64,000 nt of DNA from an uncultured Clostridia bacterium (GTDB taxonomy: Bacteria > Bacillota > Clostridia > TANB77 > CAG-508): contig CALXLF010000003.1 of the NCBI GenBank assembly GCA_944389125.1, positions 124,001 through 188,000 of the forward strand. Reading direction: 5' to 3'. The number at the start of each line of letters is the position of its first letter. Within the stretch, counting starts at the first letter, position 1. The notes beneath the pieces are model-generated. The model had not been told where the DNA came from, ran no database searches, and saw nothing but the letters and a program-made list of their open reading frames with translations. The translations under genes and the position numbers were made by a program. Below are positions 1-8,325 of this stretch, in pieces.

Positions 1-2
1 CT

Positions 3-212
3 GCTATAATTGGAATTGTTTTAAAAGTATTAGTTATAGCAGGATGTTTTCAAATTTTAAAATTATTTGGAATTTTTCCAGAAAAATTAGTTACAAATTT
101 ACAAACAGCAATGAGTATAACTCAGTTAATTACTGCATGTATTGGAACAGTAATTGCTTTTGTAATTTATCAAATTGAAAATATTTCAATTAAAAAAGAA
201 AAAGTAAATTAA
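3..212 (+). CDS. Membrane protein, C-terminal part (5' end outside window)
   Basis: An open frame enters from the left edge and ends at TAA 210-212, giving 69 residues. It shows two hydrophobic stretches (around IIGIVLKVLVIAGCF and LITACIGTVIAFVIY) and a short lysine-rich tail, so it is the end of an integral membrane protein with a cytoplasmic C-terminus. The family cannot be told from this fragment. It is followed 28 bases later by the FtsX-like gene, so the two may be cotranscribed. Confidence 0.55.
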   Translation, partial: AIIGIVLKVLVIAGCFQILKLFGIFPEKLVTNLQTAMSITQLITACIGTVIAFVIYQIENISIKKEKVN

Positions 213-240
213 AACTTATATAAAAATATGAGGGGATTTT

Positions 241-852
241 ATGAAAAAGAAAATTTTTATAATTTTATTATTAATTTTTATAATTCTATTTGTGATTTTT
301 ATTTTTGTAAGAGTTCAAGATATAAAAAAAGAAAAAGAGGCAAAACAGGAGCAAGAACAGGAAGAATTAGAAGTAATAAAAATATTCGAAGACAATGTTG
401 CTTTTCAGGTTTTTATAGATAATTCATATGATGATGTAGATAGAATAGAAAAACAAATTTTAGAAATAGATGGGGTTAAAAATGCTAAACTTACTTCTAA
501 AGAACAAGCATTAGAAGAAATGAAAGAAAAATTAGGCTCAAAATCATATATTTTAGATGGTTATGAAGGAGAAAATAATATATTTCCAAATTCATTTATC
601 ATAAAATTAGAAATAAATAGTTTAAATGATATTGAAAATATAAAAAATATTGAGAATGAGTTATGGAATATAGAAGGTGTAAGAAAAGTAGATTCTAATT
701 ATAGTTCATATATAGATATTTATGATAAATATGGACTTGAAGGATTAAAAAAATATGTTAATCTTTTTGATATAATGGAAAATGAAGGCTCTGAAGGATT
801 AGAAAATTATTTAGATGAACATGAAGATGAAAGAGAACTTTTAAGATATTAA
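241..852 (+). CDS. Membrane-anchored FtsX-like extracellular domain protein
   Basis: A 203-residue protein with one N-terminal membrane segment (about residues 4-24), a charged Lys/Glu/Gln-rich stretch, then a domain resembling the FtsX extracellular domain: a D-x-V-D-x-I-E-x-x-I start, IDGVKNAKL, then TSKEQALEEMKEKLG, then FPNSFIIKLE and a second IEGVRKV. In FtsX this domain sits outside the cell and activates peptidoglycan hydrolases. The three other FtsX membrane helices and a partner FtsE are absent, and the C-terminus is acidic and hydrophilic instead. It may be a stand-alone regulator or adaptor of a cell-wall hydrolase; that role is inference. RBS GAGGGG lies just upstream; a terminator follows directly. 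Confidence 0.7.
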   Translation: MKKKIFIILLLIFIILFVIFIFVRVQDIKKEKEAKQEQEQEELEVIKIFEDNVAFQVFIDNSYDDVDRIEKQILEIDGVKNAKLTSKEQALEEMKEKLGSKSYILDGYEGENNIFPNSFIIKLEINSLNDIENIKNIENELWNIEGVRKVDSNYSSYIDIYDKYGLEGLKKYVNLFDIMENEGSEGLENYLDEHEDERELLRY

Positions 853-857
853 TTTTT

Positions 858-893
858 TATCGAGATAAATTTTAAAGTTTATCTCGATTTTTA
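858..893 (+). terminator. Rho-independent terminator after the FtsX-like gene
   Basis: Arms ATCGAGATAAA and TTTATCTCGAT form an 11-bp stem followed by TTTTATT, a few bases after the stop codon. Confidence 0.85.
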
Positions 894-914
894 TTGTAAG
901 AGTGGATTTGCTCT

Positions 915-993
915 GTGGAACAATTGAAAATTGCCGTGGAACAACGTCCCCTTTGGCAATTTTTTTGAACTTTTAAGAGTGTCCTTAAAGTTC
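915..993 (+). repeat. Two nested hairpins with a GTGGAACAA direct repeat
   Basis: GTGGAACAA occurs at 915-923 and 936-944. AAATTGCC (928-935) pairs with GGCAATTT (955-962) and is followed by a T run, so it looks like a second terminator. A further stem pairs 967-977 with 984-993. The sequence is more GC-rich than its surroundings and codes for nothing visible; it may be a relic of a small palindromic repeat. Confidence 0.5.
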
Positions 994-1008
994 ATTTGAA
1001 ATATGTGG

Positions 1009-1037
1009 TTGAAATCAGACGATTGTTATGGTATAAT
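1009..1037 (+). promoter_or_regulatory. Sigma-A type promoter for the U32-lysS genes
   Basis: TTGAAA (1009-1014), 17-base spacer, TATAAT (1032-1037), 39 bases before the U32 start. Confidence 0.75.
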
Positions 1038-1075
1038 CCATTATGTTAATTTAAAAAGAGAAGGGATGCGTGTAA

Positions 1076-2309
1076 ATGCATAGAATTGAATTATTAGCAC
1101 CTGCTGGTTCATTTGAAAAGGCAAAAATTGCTTTTATGTATGGAGCAGATGCTGTATATATGGGAACCCCGAGACTTTCACTTCGCTCTCGTTCAGAAGC
1201 GAATGATGATGATTTATTTAAAACAGTTGACTATGCTCATAGTAAACGGCAAACGTGTATATGCAGCTATTAATATTTATGCTGAAGATGACACTTATGA
1301 TGAGATAGTAGAACAAGCCAAAATGTTAGAAAAACTAAAAGTTGATGGTATTATTATGTCAGATGGTGGAGTTATAGATGCTGTAAAAGAAGTCGCTCCA
1401 AATATTCCTATTCATATTAGTACACAAGCAAATACTATAAGTTATCATGCTTGTAATTTTTGGTATAAAAATGGGGCAAAACGTGTAATACTAGGAAGAG
1501 AAATGAATAAAGAGCAGATAAAAACTCTTATGACAAATAAACCAAAAGATTTAGAAATTGAAATTTTTGTACATGGTGCTTTATGTTTTGGATATTCTGG
1601 AAGATGTTTTTTAAGTGAGTTTTTAGCTGGTAGAAATGGAAATTTAGGTGATTGTGCACAAAGTTGTAGATGGAGCTATAATGTTTATGTTGAAGAAACA
1701 AATAAACCTGGAAATCTTATGCCTGTTGAATATGATGAAAAAGGAACATACATATTTTCTTCAAAAGATTTATGTTTAATAAAAGAAATTCCTGAAATTA
1801 TTGAAATGGGAATTGATAGTGTAAAAATTGAAGGAAGATTAAAAACAGAATATTATTTAGCAACTGTTGTAAACGCATATAGAAATGCTATAGATGATTA
1901 TTATAAAGATCCGAAAAATTATGATTATTTAAAATATTTTAAAGAACTTGATAAAACAAAAACTAGGGGTCTTACAACATTTTATTTTAATGATAAAAAT
2001 AATAAAGATTTTCAAGATTATGAAGGTCATCAATATAATAGTAATTTTGAATTTGGTGGAAAAGTTATTGAAGACCAAGGAGACAGGATGCTTATTGAAA
2101 TTAGAAATAAATTAAGCATTGGAGATGGTTTAGAGTTAATAGTTCCAGGCCAGATAGAGCCTGTTAAATTTGATATTGAAAAACTTTGGAATGATGAAAC
2201 TTTAGAAGAAATTCAAACAGTAAATCCTGGTAGAGCAAATCAGAAAGTTATTTTAAATAAACCAAATATAAAAGTGGAAAAAGATTGGATCTTAAGAAGA
2301 AAAAAATAG
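1076..2309 (+). CDS. Peptidase U32 family protein (tRNA-hydroxylation type), split by a +1 shift at CGG
   Basis: The U32 family includes the TrhP-type proteins needed for prephenate-dependent 5-hydroxyuridine at tRNA wobble position 34, and collagenase-like proteases. The joined product is 410 residues, the normal family length: N-terminal ELLAPAGS with a TIM-barrel-like half, the U32 signature around [19 protein letters not shown], the Cys pattern G-D-C-A-Q-S-C-R, and a C-terminal barrel. The frame is broken at in-frame CGG 1247-1249; zero-frame translation stops at 1273. Dropping the C restores [13 protein letters not shown], where the Gly is the usual family residue. ATG 1076 is preceded by AGAAGGGA. 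lysS follows after 17 bases, probably in the same transcript. The substrate (tRNA or protein) is not decided by sequence alone. Confidence 0.88.
1247..1249 (+). other. CGG +1 recoding site in U32 gene
   Basis: Zero frame reads AGT-AAA-CGG-CAA and stops eight codons later at TAA. Skipping C1247 gives AAA-GGC-AAA-CGT (K-G-K-R) and the family sequence continues. Confidence 0.85.
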
Positions 2310-2326
2310 AAAGGAAAGATAAAAAG

Positions 2327-3835
2327 ATGAGCGAAAATAAGGAAAATGATGAAGTTATTATTGATGAACAAGAAATGAATAGATTAATGCAAGTAAGACT
2401 TGATAAGTTAAAGGAATTACAAGATGAAGGAAAAGATCCATTTGAGATTACAAAATATGATAGAACAGAATTTAGCCAAGATATAAAAGATAATTATGAA
2501 AAATATGAAGGAAAAGATGTATCAGTTGCAGGAAGAATTATGGCGAAAAGAATAATGGGAAAAGCTTCTTTTTGTACTATTCAAGATGGCAAAGGTAGAA
2601 TTCAAAGTTATGTTAGTATTAATGATTTAGGAGAAGAGGCTTATAAAGCATTTAAAACATGGGATATAGGAGATATTATAGGAATTAAAGGATTTGTATT
2701 TAAAACAAGAACAGAAGAAATTTCAATACATGCAAAAGAAGTTGTTTTACTTTCAAAATCATTAAGACCTTTACCAGAAAAATTCCATGGTTTAAAAGAT
2801 CCTGATTTGAGATATAGACAAAGATATACAGATCTAATTGTAAATCCTGAAGTTAAACAAACTTTTTTAAAAAGAAGCAAAATTATTAGTACTATAAGAA
2901 AAATATTAGATGAAAAAGGATATTTAGAAGTTGAAACACCAACATTAAATACTATTTCTGGAGGTGCAACAGCTAGACCATTTATAACTCATCATAATAG
3001 TTTAAATATAGAAATGTATTTAAGAATTGCACTAGAGTTAAATTTAAAAAGATTAATAGTAGGTGGATTTGATAGAGTTTATGAAATTGGTAGAGTTTTT
3101 AGAAATGAGGGTATGGATATAAGACATAATCCAGAATTTACAATGTTAGAGCTATATGCTGCATTTCAAGATTATCATGATATGATGGATATAACAGAAG
3201 AAATTTTCTCAAGAACAGCTAAAGAAGTTTTAGGAACAACAAAAATCACATATCAAGGTCAAGAAATAGATTTAAAACCTGGATGGAAAAGAATTTCAAT
3301 GATAGATTCTATTAAAGAAGTTACAGGAATAGATTTTAATGAGATAAATACAGATGAGGAAGCTGTTAAATTAGCTAAAGAAAAAAATATAGAAATTCCA
3401 GATAAAACAAAAGAAACAAGAGGAGATGTAATTAGTTTATTCTTTGACGAATATGTAGAAAATACATTAATACAACCTACTTTTATATATGACTATCCAG
3501 TAGAAATTTCACCACTTGCTAAGAAATCTCCAAAAGATAAAAGATTAACAGAAAGATTTGAAGCATTTATTGGTGGAAGAGAATATGGAAATGCGTTCTC
3601 AGAATTAAATGATCCAATTGATCAATATGAAAGATTTAAAAAACAAGTAGAAGCAAGAGAAGCTGGAGATGAAGAAGCTGGAATGATGGATGAAGATTAT
3701 ATTCAAGCACTAGAAATTGGATTACCACCAACAGGAGGTTTGGGAATAGGCATAGATAGATTAGTAATGTTATTGACAAATGAAGCTTCTATAAGAGATG
3801 TTTTATTATTTCCTACTATGAAACCTTTAAATTAA
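2327..3835 (+). CDS. lysS: Lysyl-tRNA synthetase, class II
   Basis: Charges tRNA-Lys with lysine in the cytoplasm. About 502 residues. An OB-fold anticodon-binding domain ([17 protein letters not shown]) is followed by the class II catalytic core: motif 2 around [20 protein letters not shown] and motif 3 G-L-G-I-G-I-D-R-L near the end. ATG 2327 is chosen over an in-frame ATG at 2285 because the latter overlaps the upstream gene and lacks a ribosome binding site, whereas AAAGGAAAGA precedes 2327. The first 35 residues are an acidic extension. No CGG codon occurs in this gene. Confidence 0.95.
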   Translation: MSENKENDEVIIDEQEMNRLMQVRLDKLKELQDEGKDPFEITKYDRTEFSQDIKDNYEKYEGKDVSVAGRIMAKRIMGKASFCTIQDGKGRIQSYVSINDLGEEAYKAFKTWDIGDIIGIKGFVFKTRTEEISIHAKEVVLLSKSLRPLPEKFHGLKDPDLRYRQRYTDLIVNPEVKQTFLKRSKIISTIRKILDEKGYLEVETPTLNTISGGATARPFITHHNSLNIEMYLRIALELNLKRLIVGGFDRVYEIGRVFRNEGMDIRHNPEFTMLELYAAFQDYHDMMDITEEIFSRTAKEVLGTTKITYQGQEIDLKPGWKRISMIDSIKEVTGIDFNEINTDEEAVKLAKEKNIEIPDKTKETRGDVISLFFDEYVENTLIQPTFIYDYPVEISPLAKKSPKDKRLTERFEAFIGGREYGNAFSELNDPIDQYERFKKQVEAREAGDEEAGMMDEDYIQALEIGLPPTGGLGIGIDRLVMLLTNEASIRDVLLFPTMKPLN

Positions 3836-3879
3836 AAATAAAGAATATGTAAAATCATATGTATTCATACGATTAATAA

Positions 3880-3911
3880 CTCCTAGAAAATAAATTCTAG
3901 GGGTTTTGTTT
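3880..3911 (+). terminator. Terminator after lysS
   Basis: CTCCTAGAA and TTCTAGGGG pair around a short A/T loop and are followed by TTTTGTTTTT. Confidence 0.8.
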
Positions 3912-3919
3912 TTATAATA

Positions 3920-3948
3920 TTGACTTGTTATGTAAACGGTGCTAAAAT
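3920..3948 (+). promoter_or_regulatory. Promoter of the L,D-transpeptidase gene
   Basis: TTGACT (3920-3925), 17 bases, TAAAAT (3943-3948). The spacer contains CGG at 3937. Confidence 0.7.
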
Positions 3949-3996
3949 AAAATCTGCTGTACACTATTTGTATAATTATAACAGGAGGAATGGAGT

Positions 3997-5400
3997 ATGA
4001 AAAAAGGTTATTACATTAGAAAACAAGGAAAGCGGGCAAAACTTAAAATTTGGATTATAATTATTTTTTTAGTAATCCTATTTTTAGTAACAGGTCTAAT
4101 TACTTTAAGGCAACTAAATACTAGATTTCAATTTAATACAGCTATTAATGATGTAGATTGTTCATTTTTAACTGTAGATGAGGCAACAGAAAAAATAAAT
4201 GATATGCTTTCAACACGGGTAATTACTTTTGATGTTTTATCTAAAAATGAGTCTGGAGATTATATAAAAAAGGAGTATGGAGTATTCAGTGATTCTTTAG
4301 AATTAAAGTTAAATACAAATTTAGAAGAATTATTTGATACCCAGAAAGAAACGCATGAAAAAAATTTTGAGGTTAATTACATTGTAAATGAAGAGCTTTT
4401 GAAAGAATCTCTTTTGAGTTTTGATGAACTTCAAGAAAAAAATATGGTTGAACCTCAAAATGCGTATCTTCAGATGAATGGAAATAGTATAGAAATTATA
4501 AAAGAAACTTATGGTTTTGAAATTGATTTTGATGAGGCATATGATTTAGCTTTTTCTAAAATCACAGATGGTGACAAAGAAGTAGATTTGACTGGATTAT
4601 TTAAAATAGAACCAGAAATACTATCAACAGATGAATCTTTGGTAGAAAATCAAAAAAGGATTAATACTATACTTAAAACTAATATTACATTTGTTTTAAA
4701 TGATAAAACAGAAAATGTTTTAGATAGTAGTATAATTTCTGGATGGCTTTATCAAGGTTCTGATGGCCTGTTTTATCTTGATGAGAAAAATATTGAAAGT
4801 TATATTGATACTCTTTCTGAAATTGTTAATGAAAAAAACTCTTATATCTTGTTTAATGCAACTGATATTGGAGAAATAAGTCTTTATCTTGATGAAGATT
4901 TTAGACCAAAACTTGATAAAGAAGCTGAAATTTCACGGATAAAAGAAGCTTTAAATTCCGGAGAGGTCTGCACTTTAGAGCCAATTTATGATAAAGATTT
5001 TGTAAACAATTCAAAGAGTTATGTTGAACTTGATATAACAAGGCAAAAAGTCTGGTTATATATTGATAGTCAATGTATTCTTGAAACAGATTGTGTGACT
5101 GGAAATGTCTCAAATGGTCATTCAACACCAACTGGTATATATTACCTTACCTATAAGACTAGAGGAGCCACTTTACGAGGCTATAATTCTAATGGAACCA
5201 GGTATGCATCTTATGTTGAATATTGGATGCCTTTTAATGGAGGAATTGGTTTCCATGATGCGTCATGGAGAAACAGCTTTGGTGGAAATATTTACCTTAC
5301 AAATGGCAGCCACGGTTGTGTTAATATGCCAAAAGATGCAGCTGAAATTTTGTACAACTATATTGATGAGAGCATGCCAATTTTTGTGTATGCTTCTTGA
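3997..5400 (+). CDS. L,D-transpeptidase (YkuD) with peptidoglycan-binding domain; three in-frame CGG codons
   Basis: Likely makes 3-3 peptidoglycan cross-links outside the membrane. 467 residues: basic N-terminus, one membrane helix (about 17-40), two repeats of the PG_binding_4 type, then a YkuD catalytic domain with the active-site pattern G-x-G-F-H and S-H-G-C-V-N-M near residues 420-445; the Cys is the nucleophile. Strong RBS AGGAGGAATGGAGT before ATG 3997. Odd: CGG codons lie in the reading frame at 4033, 4216 and 4936 without any frame break; a +1 shift there would end at once or within eight codons. It also uses CTT, GTC and AGG more than its neighbours and ends in TGA, consistent with recent transfer. 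It has its own promoter and terminator. Confidence 0.9.
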   Translation: MKKGYYIRKQGKRAKLKIWIIIIFLVILFLVTGLITLRQLNTRFQFNTAINDVDCSFLTVDEATEKINDMLSTRVITFDVLSKNESGDYIKKEYGVFSDSLELKLNTNLEELFDTQKETHEKNFEVNYIVNEELLKESLLSFDELQEKNMVEPQNAYLQMNGNSIEIIKETYGFEIDFDEAYDLAFSKITDGDKEVDLTGLFKIEPEILSTDESLVENQKRINTILKTNITFVLNDKTENVLDSSIISGWLYQGSDGLFYLDEKNIESYIDTLSEIVNEKNSYILFNATDIGEISLYLDEDFRPKLDKEAEISRIKEALNSGEVCTLEPIYDKDFVNNSKSYVELDITRQKVWLYIDSQCILETDCVTGNVSNGHSTPTGIYYLTYKTRGATLRGYNSNGTRYASYVEYWMPFNGGIGFHDASWRNSFGGNIYLTNGSHGCVNMPKDAAEILYNYIDESMPIFVYAS

Positions 5401-5411
5401 AAAACTCAGAA

Positions 5412-5440
5412 AGCGGGCTAACTGTAGCCCGCTATATTTT
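5412..5440 (+). terminator. Terminator after the L,D-transpeptidase gene
   Basis: AGCGGGCTA and TAGCCCGCT form a perfect 9-bp GC-rich stem followed by ATATTTTT. Confidence 0.85.
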
Positions 5441-5528
5441 TAAGTGCTTTGAAAAATTTAAATAATTGATAAATTTAAAAAATTATGTTAATATAAAAAA
5501 TATTTAAACAAATAAAGAAAGGAAATAT

Positions 5529-6413
5529 ATGGATCAAATACCGAATTTTTTAAAAGAAAAGCTTATAAATCAATATGGAGAAGATTTATGTGAAAAAATA
5601 TTTAAAGGATTTATAAAAAAGAAAACAACTTTAAGAGTAAATACACTAAAATCTAATAAGCAAGATATAGAAGAAGAGTTAAAAAAAGCAGATATAAATT
5701 ATGAAGAAGTTAACTGGAATAACGATGCTTTAATAATAGATTCTAATGAAGAGAATATTCGAGATTTAGATATTTACAAAAATGGTGAAATATATCTGCA
5801 AAGCTTATCTTCAATGCTTCCTCCACTGATATTAGACCCAAAACCAGAAGAAAACATATTAGATATGGCGGCTGCTCCAGGAGGGAAGACAACTCAAATT
5901 GCAGCAATAACTAAAAATGAGGCATATATTACTGCATGTGAAAAAAATAAGATACGTTTAGAAAGACTTAAATATAATTTACAAAAACAAGGCGCAAAAT
6001 TTGTAAATGTAATGCAAGAAGATTCTAGAAAATTAAGTGATTTTTTAAAATTTGATAAAATTTTATTAGATGCTCCATGTAGTGGAAGCGGAACACAAAA
6101 TGTATTTGATGGAAAGTTTACAGAAGAATTGATAGTAAGGTCAAGTAAAACACAAGAACAGCTATTAAGAAAAGCATTAAAAATACTTAAAAGCAATGGA
6201 GAAATAATATATTCAACATGTTCTATACTAAAACAAGAAAATGAAAATATTTTAAATAAAGTTATAAAAGATTCAAAATATGAAATTGTTTCAATTGAAT
6301 TTCCAAAAGAAATAGAAATTTTACCAACTAAAATTAAGGGTACAATTTGCGTTTGTCCAACAGAATATTTTGAAGGGTTTTTTATAGCAAAAATTAAAAA
6401 ACTTGCAAAATAA
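5529..6413 (+). CDS. RNA m5C methyltransferase, RsmB/RsmF (NOL1/NOP2/Sun) family
   Basis: Predicted SAM-dependent cytosine-C5 methyltransferase acting on rRNA or tRNA. 294 residues. SAM-binding motif I is D-M-A-A-A-P-G-G-K-T (about 113-122); motif IV is L-D-A-P-C-S-G-S-G-T, and motif VI S-T-C-S-I carries the second, catalytic Cys of the family. An N-terminal RNA-contact region contains TTLRVNTLK. It lacks both the NusB-like N-terminal domain of RsmB and the C-terminal PUA-like domain of RsmF, so the exact target is unknown. RBS GAAAGGAAA precedes ATG 5529. Confidence 0.88.
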   Translation: MDQIPNFLKEKLINQYGEDLCEKIFKGFIKKKTTLRVNTLKSNKQDIEEELKKADINYEEVNWNNDALIIDSNEENIRDLDIYKNGEIYLQSLSSMLPPLILDPKPEENILDMAAAPGGKTTQIAAITKNEAYITACEKNKIRLERLKYNLQKQGAKFVNVMQEDSRKLSDFLKFDKILLDAPCSGSGTQNVFDGKFTEELIVRSSKTQEQLLRKALKILKSNGEIIYSTCSILKQENENILNKVIKDSKYEIVSIEFPKEIEILPTKIKGTICVCPTEYFEGFFIAKIKKLAK

Positions 6414-6464
6414 AGAAAAATATGATAAATTACTATTTATATTAATAATAAAAAGAGGATTTAT

Positions 6465-6518
6465 ATGAATACAAGAATATTTTTAAACGAATTACATCAT
6501 CATCGTAGGGGCTTGTAA
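6465..6518 (+). CDS. Leader peptide with three consecutive His codons
   Basis: A 17-codon reading frame, MNTRIFLNELHHHRRGL, with RBS AAGAGGA six bases before ATG 6465. The run CAT-CAT-CAT-CGT-AGG sits exactly at the base of the first RNA hairpin of the attenuator that follows. The design is that of amino-acid biosynthesis leader peptides, such as the His leader of enterobacteria, where ribosome stalling decides which hairpin forms. Sensing histidine (or scarce Arg-tRNA at CGT-AGG) is inference. Confidence 0.65.
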   Translation: MNTRIFLNELHHHRRGL

Positions 6519-6645
6519 CTATGTTTTAAATTAGACATAGGTGCAAGCTTAAAAGTCTTGTGCCTACGATAGTTTAAAATATTCTAAAAATAAAAGACTA
6601 TTTGTAGGAATTTAAAAATTTTTACAAATAGTCTTTTTGTTTTTG
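6502..6645 (+). promoter_or_regulatory. Transcription attenuator: competing hairpins and terminator
   Basis: Four arms can be read. Arm 1 (6511-6523, covering the leader's end) pairs with arm 2 (6536-6548). Arm 2 (6539-6547) can instead pair with arm 3 (6557-6565) with two G-U pairs. 6502-6509 can also pair with 6563-6570. A perfect 15-bp terminator stem (6592-6606 with 6623-6637) ends in a T run. The layout fits ribosome-controlled attenuation of the gene starting at 6688. Confidence 0.7.
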
Positions 6646-6687
6646 TAAATTCTCTTTTTTTATAAAATTAAGAAAGGAAGTATTAAT

Positions 6688-7651
6688 ATGGAAAAAGTAA
6701 ATAGTGGGGTTGTATTTAGTAATGATATTTTAAGAATTTTACAAGGTAAAAATGCTTTAGATTTTAATTATGAAAAAAATGGTTTAAGTTTACCAAGTAA
6801 AAAACAGATAGAAGTTTTAAGGGAAGATTTTAGAAAAGATGTAAATAGAATTTTTGAAAGAGATGTTACTATTTTTAGTGAAGAGAAAATGGAAGGATTT
6901 TTAAATGATTCATTAGAGGATTGTACGATTTATCCCCATTGTTTCTCTAGATAAAATTTATATAAGAGAAGATAAAGATTGCTATTTTTTAGATTGCACA
7001 AGACTGAATAATTCTAAAAAATTAGTTTCAAGGAAAAATCCTAATGATATATCAAGTGTAAAAAGACAAATTTTTGATATTTCACAAAGAGTAAGAAGTC
7101 AAGGAAAATTTGAAATTATTTTAGCAGATGATGTGGTTTTCTCTGGAAATGTTTTAAAAGAAGTTATAAAATGCTTTTATGAAAATAAAATTAGAGTTGT
7201 TGGAGTAAGGTCTGCTCTTGCAACCAAGGAATCTTATAATTTCTTTGATGAGAAATTAAAATTTGGATTAAAATGTGGATGCTTACTAGGTGAAAATGTG
7301 ATTGATCAGATTTGTGAAAGAGATTTCTATTTTGGAATTGCACAATCTGGAATTTCTGTTGTAAAAGATGGAAAAATATTAAAGTCACCATATTTTAAGC
7401 CTTTTGGAGATCCAGTAAAAAGAGCTAGTATTCCAAAAGAGTATGAAATTTTATTTTCTAATGGATGTTTAGCTAGATCAATGTTTTTATGGAAATTTAT
7501 AGAAGATAATTCTAAGAAAAAAGTTTTTATTAGAGATTTACCAGAAAAAATTGTAAATACTAATGAAAATGATAGAGTTTTAAAAGTTTTAGAGAAAGGA
7601 TTTAAAGTTTATGAGAAAGATACAAATAGGAATAATGGGGAGCGCAGCTGA
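6688..7651 (+). CDS. Phosphoribosyltransferase-like protein, frame broken by +1 shift at CCC-C
   Basis: The joined product is 320 residues. The second half carries I-L-A-D-D-V-V-F-S-G followed by an alternating helix/strand pattern, like the PRPP-binding loop of type I phosphoribosyltransferases; the N-terminal part is not recognised. The frame changes by +1 near 6934, where TAT-CCC-CAT would read on as Y-P-I-V-S-L-D if one C of the C4 run is skipped; zero-frame translation stops at 6954. There is no CGG here, unlike the other split genes, so mutation, a homopolymer error or slippage of tRNA-Pro on CCC-C are all possible. It is preceded by a His-codon attenuator and overlaps the LOG gene by 41 bases. 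Function beyond fold is unknown. Confidence 0.6.
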
Positions 7652-8147
7652 TTTAAATTATGGAAAAGAGGCTGAAGAATTTGCAAAAAAATTAGGAGAA
7701 TTAATTGCAAAAAGTGGAAATATATTAATATATGGAGCAGAAAAAGAATATAGTTCTCTTTCAACAAATGCAGCAATTGAAGCAAAAAGAAATAATGGCT
7801 TAACAGTTGGAATAACAGGTGGAAAAGAAAAGCAGGTTTTTGGAGAATTTAGACCAGATGTATTAATACCATGTGGATTAGAAATTGGAGGAGGAAGAGA
7901 ATTTGTTTTAGTTTTATCATGTGATGTTATTATAGCAATTAGTGGAGGTTCAGGTACTTTAACAGAAATGGCAATTGCATATCAGGCTGGAATTCCGATA
8001 GTAACAGTTTCAAATTTTGGAGGTTGGGCAAAGAAACTTTCAAATAACTTTATTGATGAAAGAAATAGATTAAAATGCATTGAAGCAACATCTCCAGAGG
8101 ATGCATTGGAAAAAGCAATTAATATTGTTTTAGAGAATAATAATTAA
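7611..8147 (+). CDS. TIGR00725/LOG family Rossmann-fold protein
   Basis: 178 residues of the LOG-like fold, related to nucleoside-5'-monophosphate phosphoribohydrolases. Visible are I-G-I-M-G-S-A, an ISGGSGTLTEMAIAYQAGIP segment matching the family's P-G-G-x-G-T-x-x-E motif (here S-G-G-S-G-T-L-T-E), and a G-G-G-R-E segment. It overlaps the phosphoribosyltransferase-like gene, and both are chemically linked to ribose phosphate, so they may act together. Substrate not known. ATG 7611 is chosen because K-I-Q-I-G-I-M-G is the usual first strand. Confidence 0.8.
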   Translation: MRKIQIGIMGSAADLNYGKEAEEFAKKLGELIAKSGNILIYGAEKEYSSLSTNAAIEAKRNNGLTVGITGGKEKQVFGEFRPDVLIPCGLEIGGGREFVLVLSCDVIIAISGGSGTLTEMAIAYQAGIPIVTVSNFGGWAKKLSNNFIDERNRLKCIEATSPEDALEKAINIVLENNN

Positions 8148-8325
8148 AAATTAAGAAAATAAATATTGCAAAATGATTGATAAATTTGGAAAAATGTGGT
8201 ATTAATATAATAATGTGTTTATTTTTAAAATATGGTTAATAAAATAATTTTGTATGGGGACGGCAAGATGTCCTCATATTGTATTTAATTTAAGACATAT
8301 TAAACAAAGAGGAAGGAGAAAGTCT

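Noticed and set aside
8254-8325. Longer N-terminus for the M50 protease
   Set aside because: No ribosome binding site, hairpin sequence, and the added residues are unlike the family; ATG 8326 has AGGAAGGAG.
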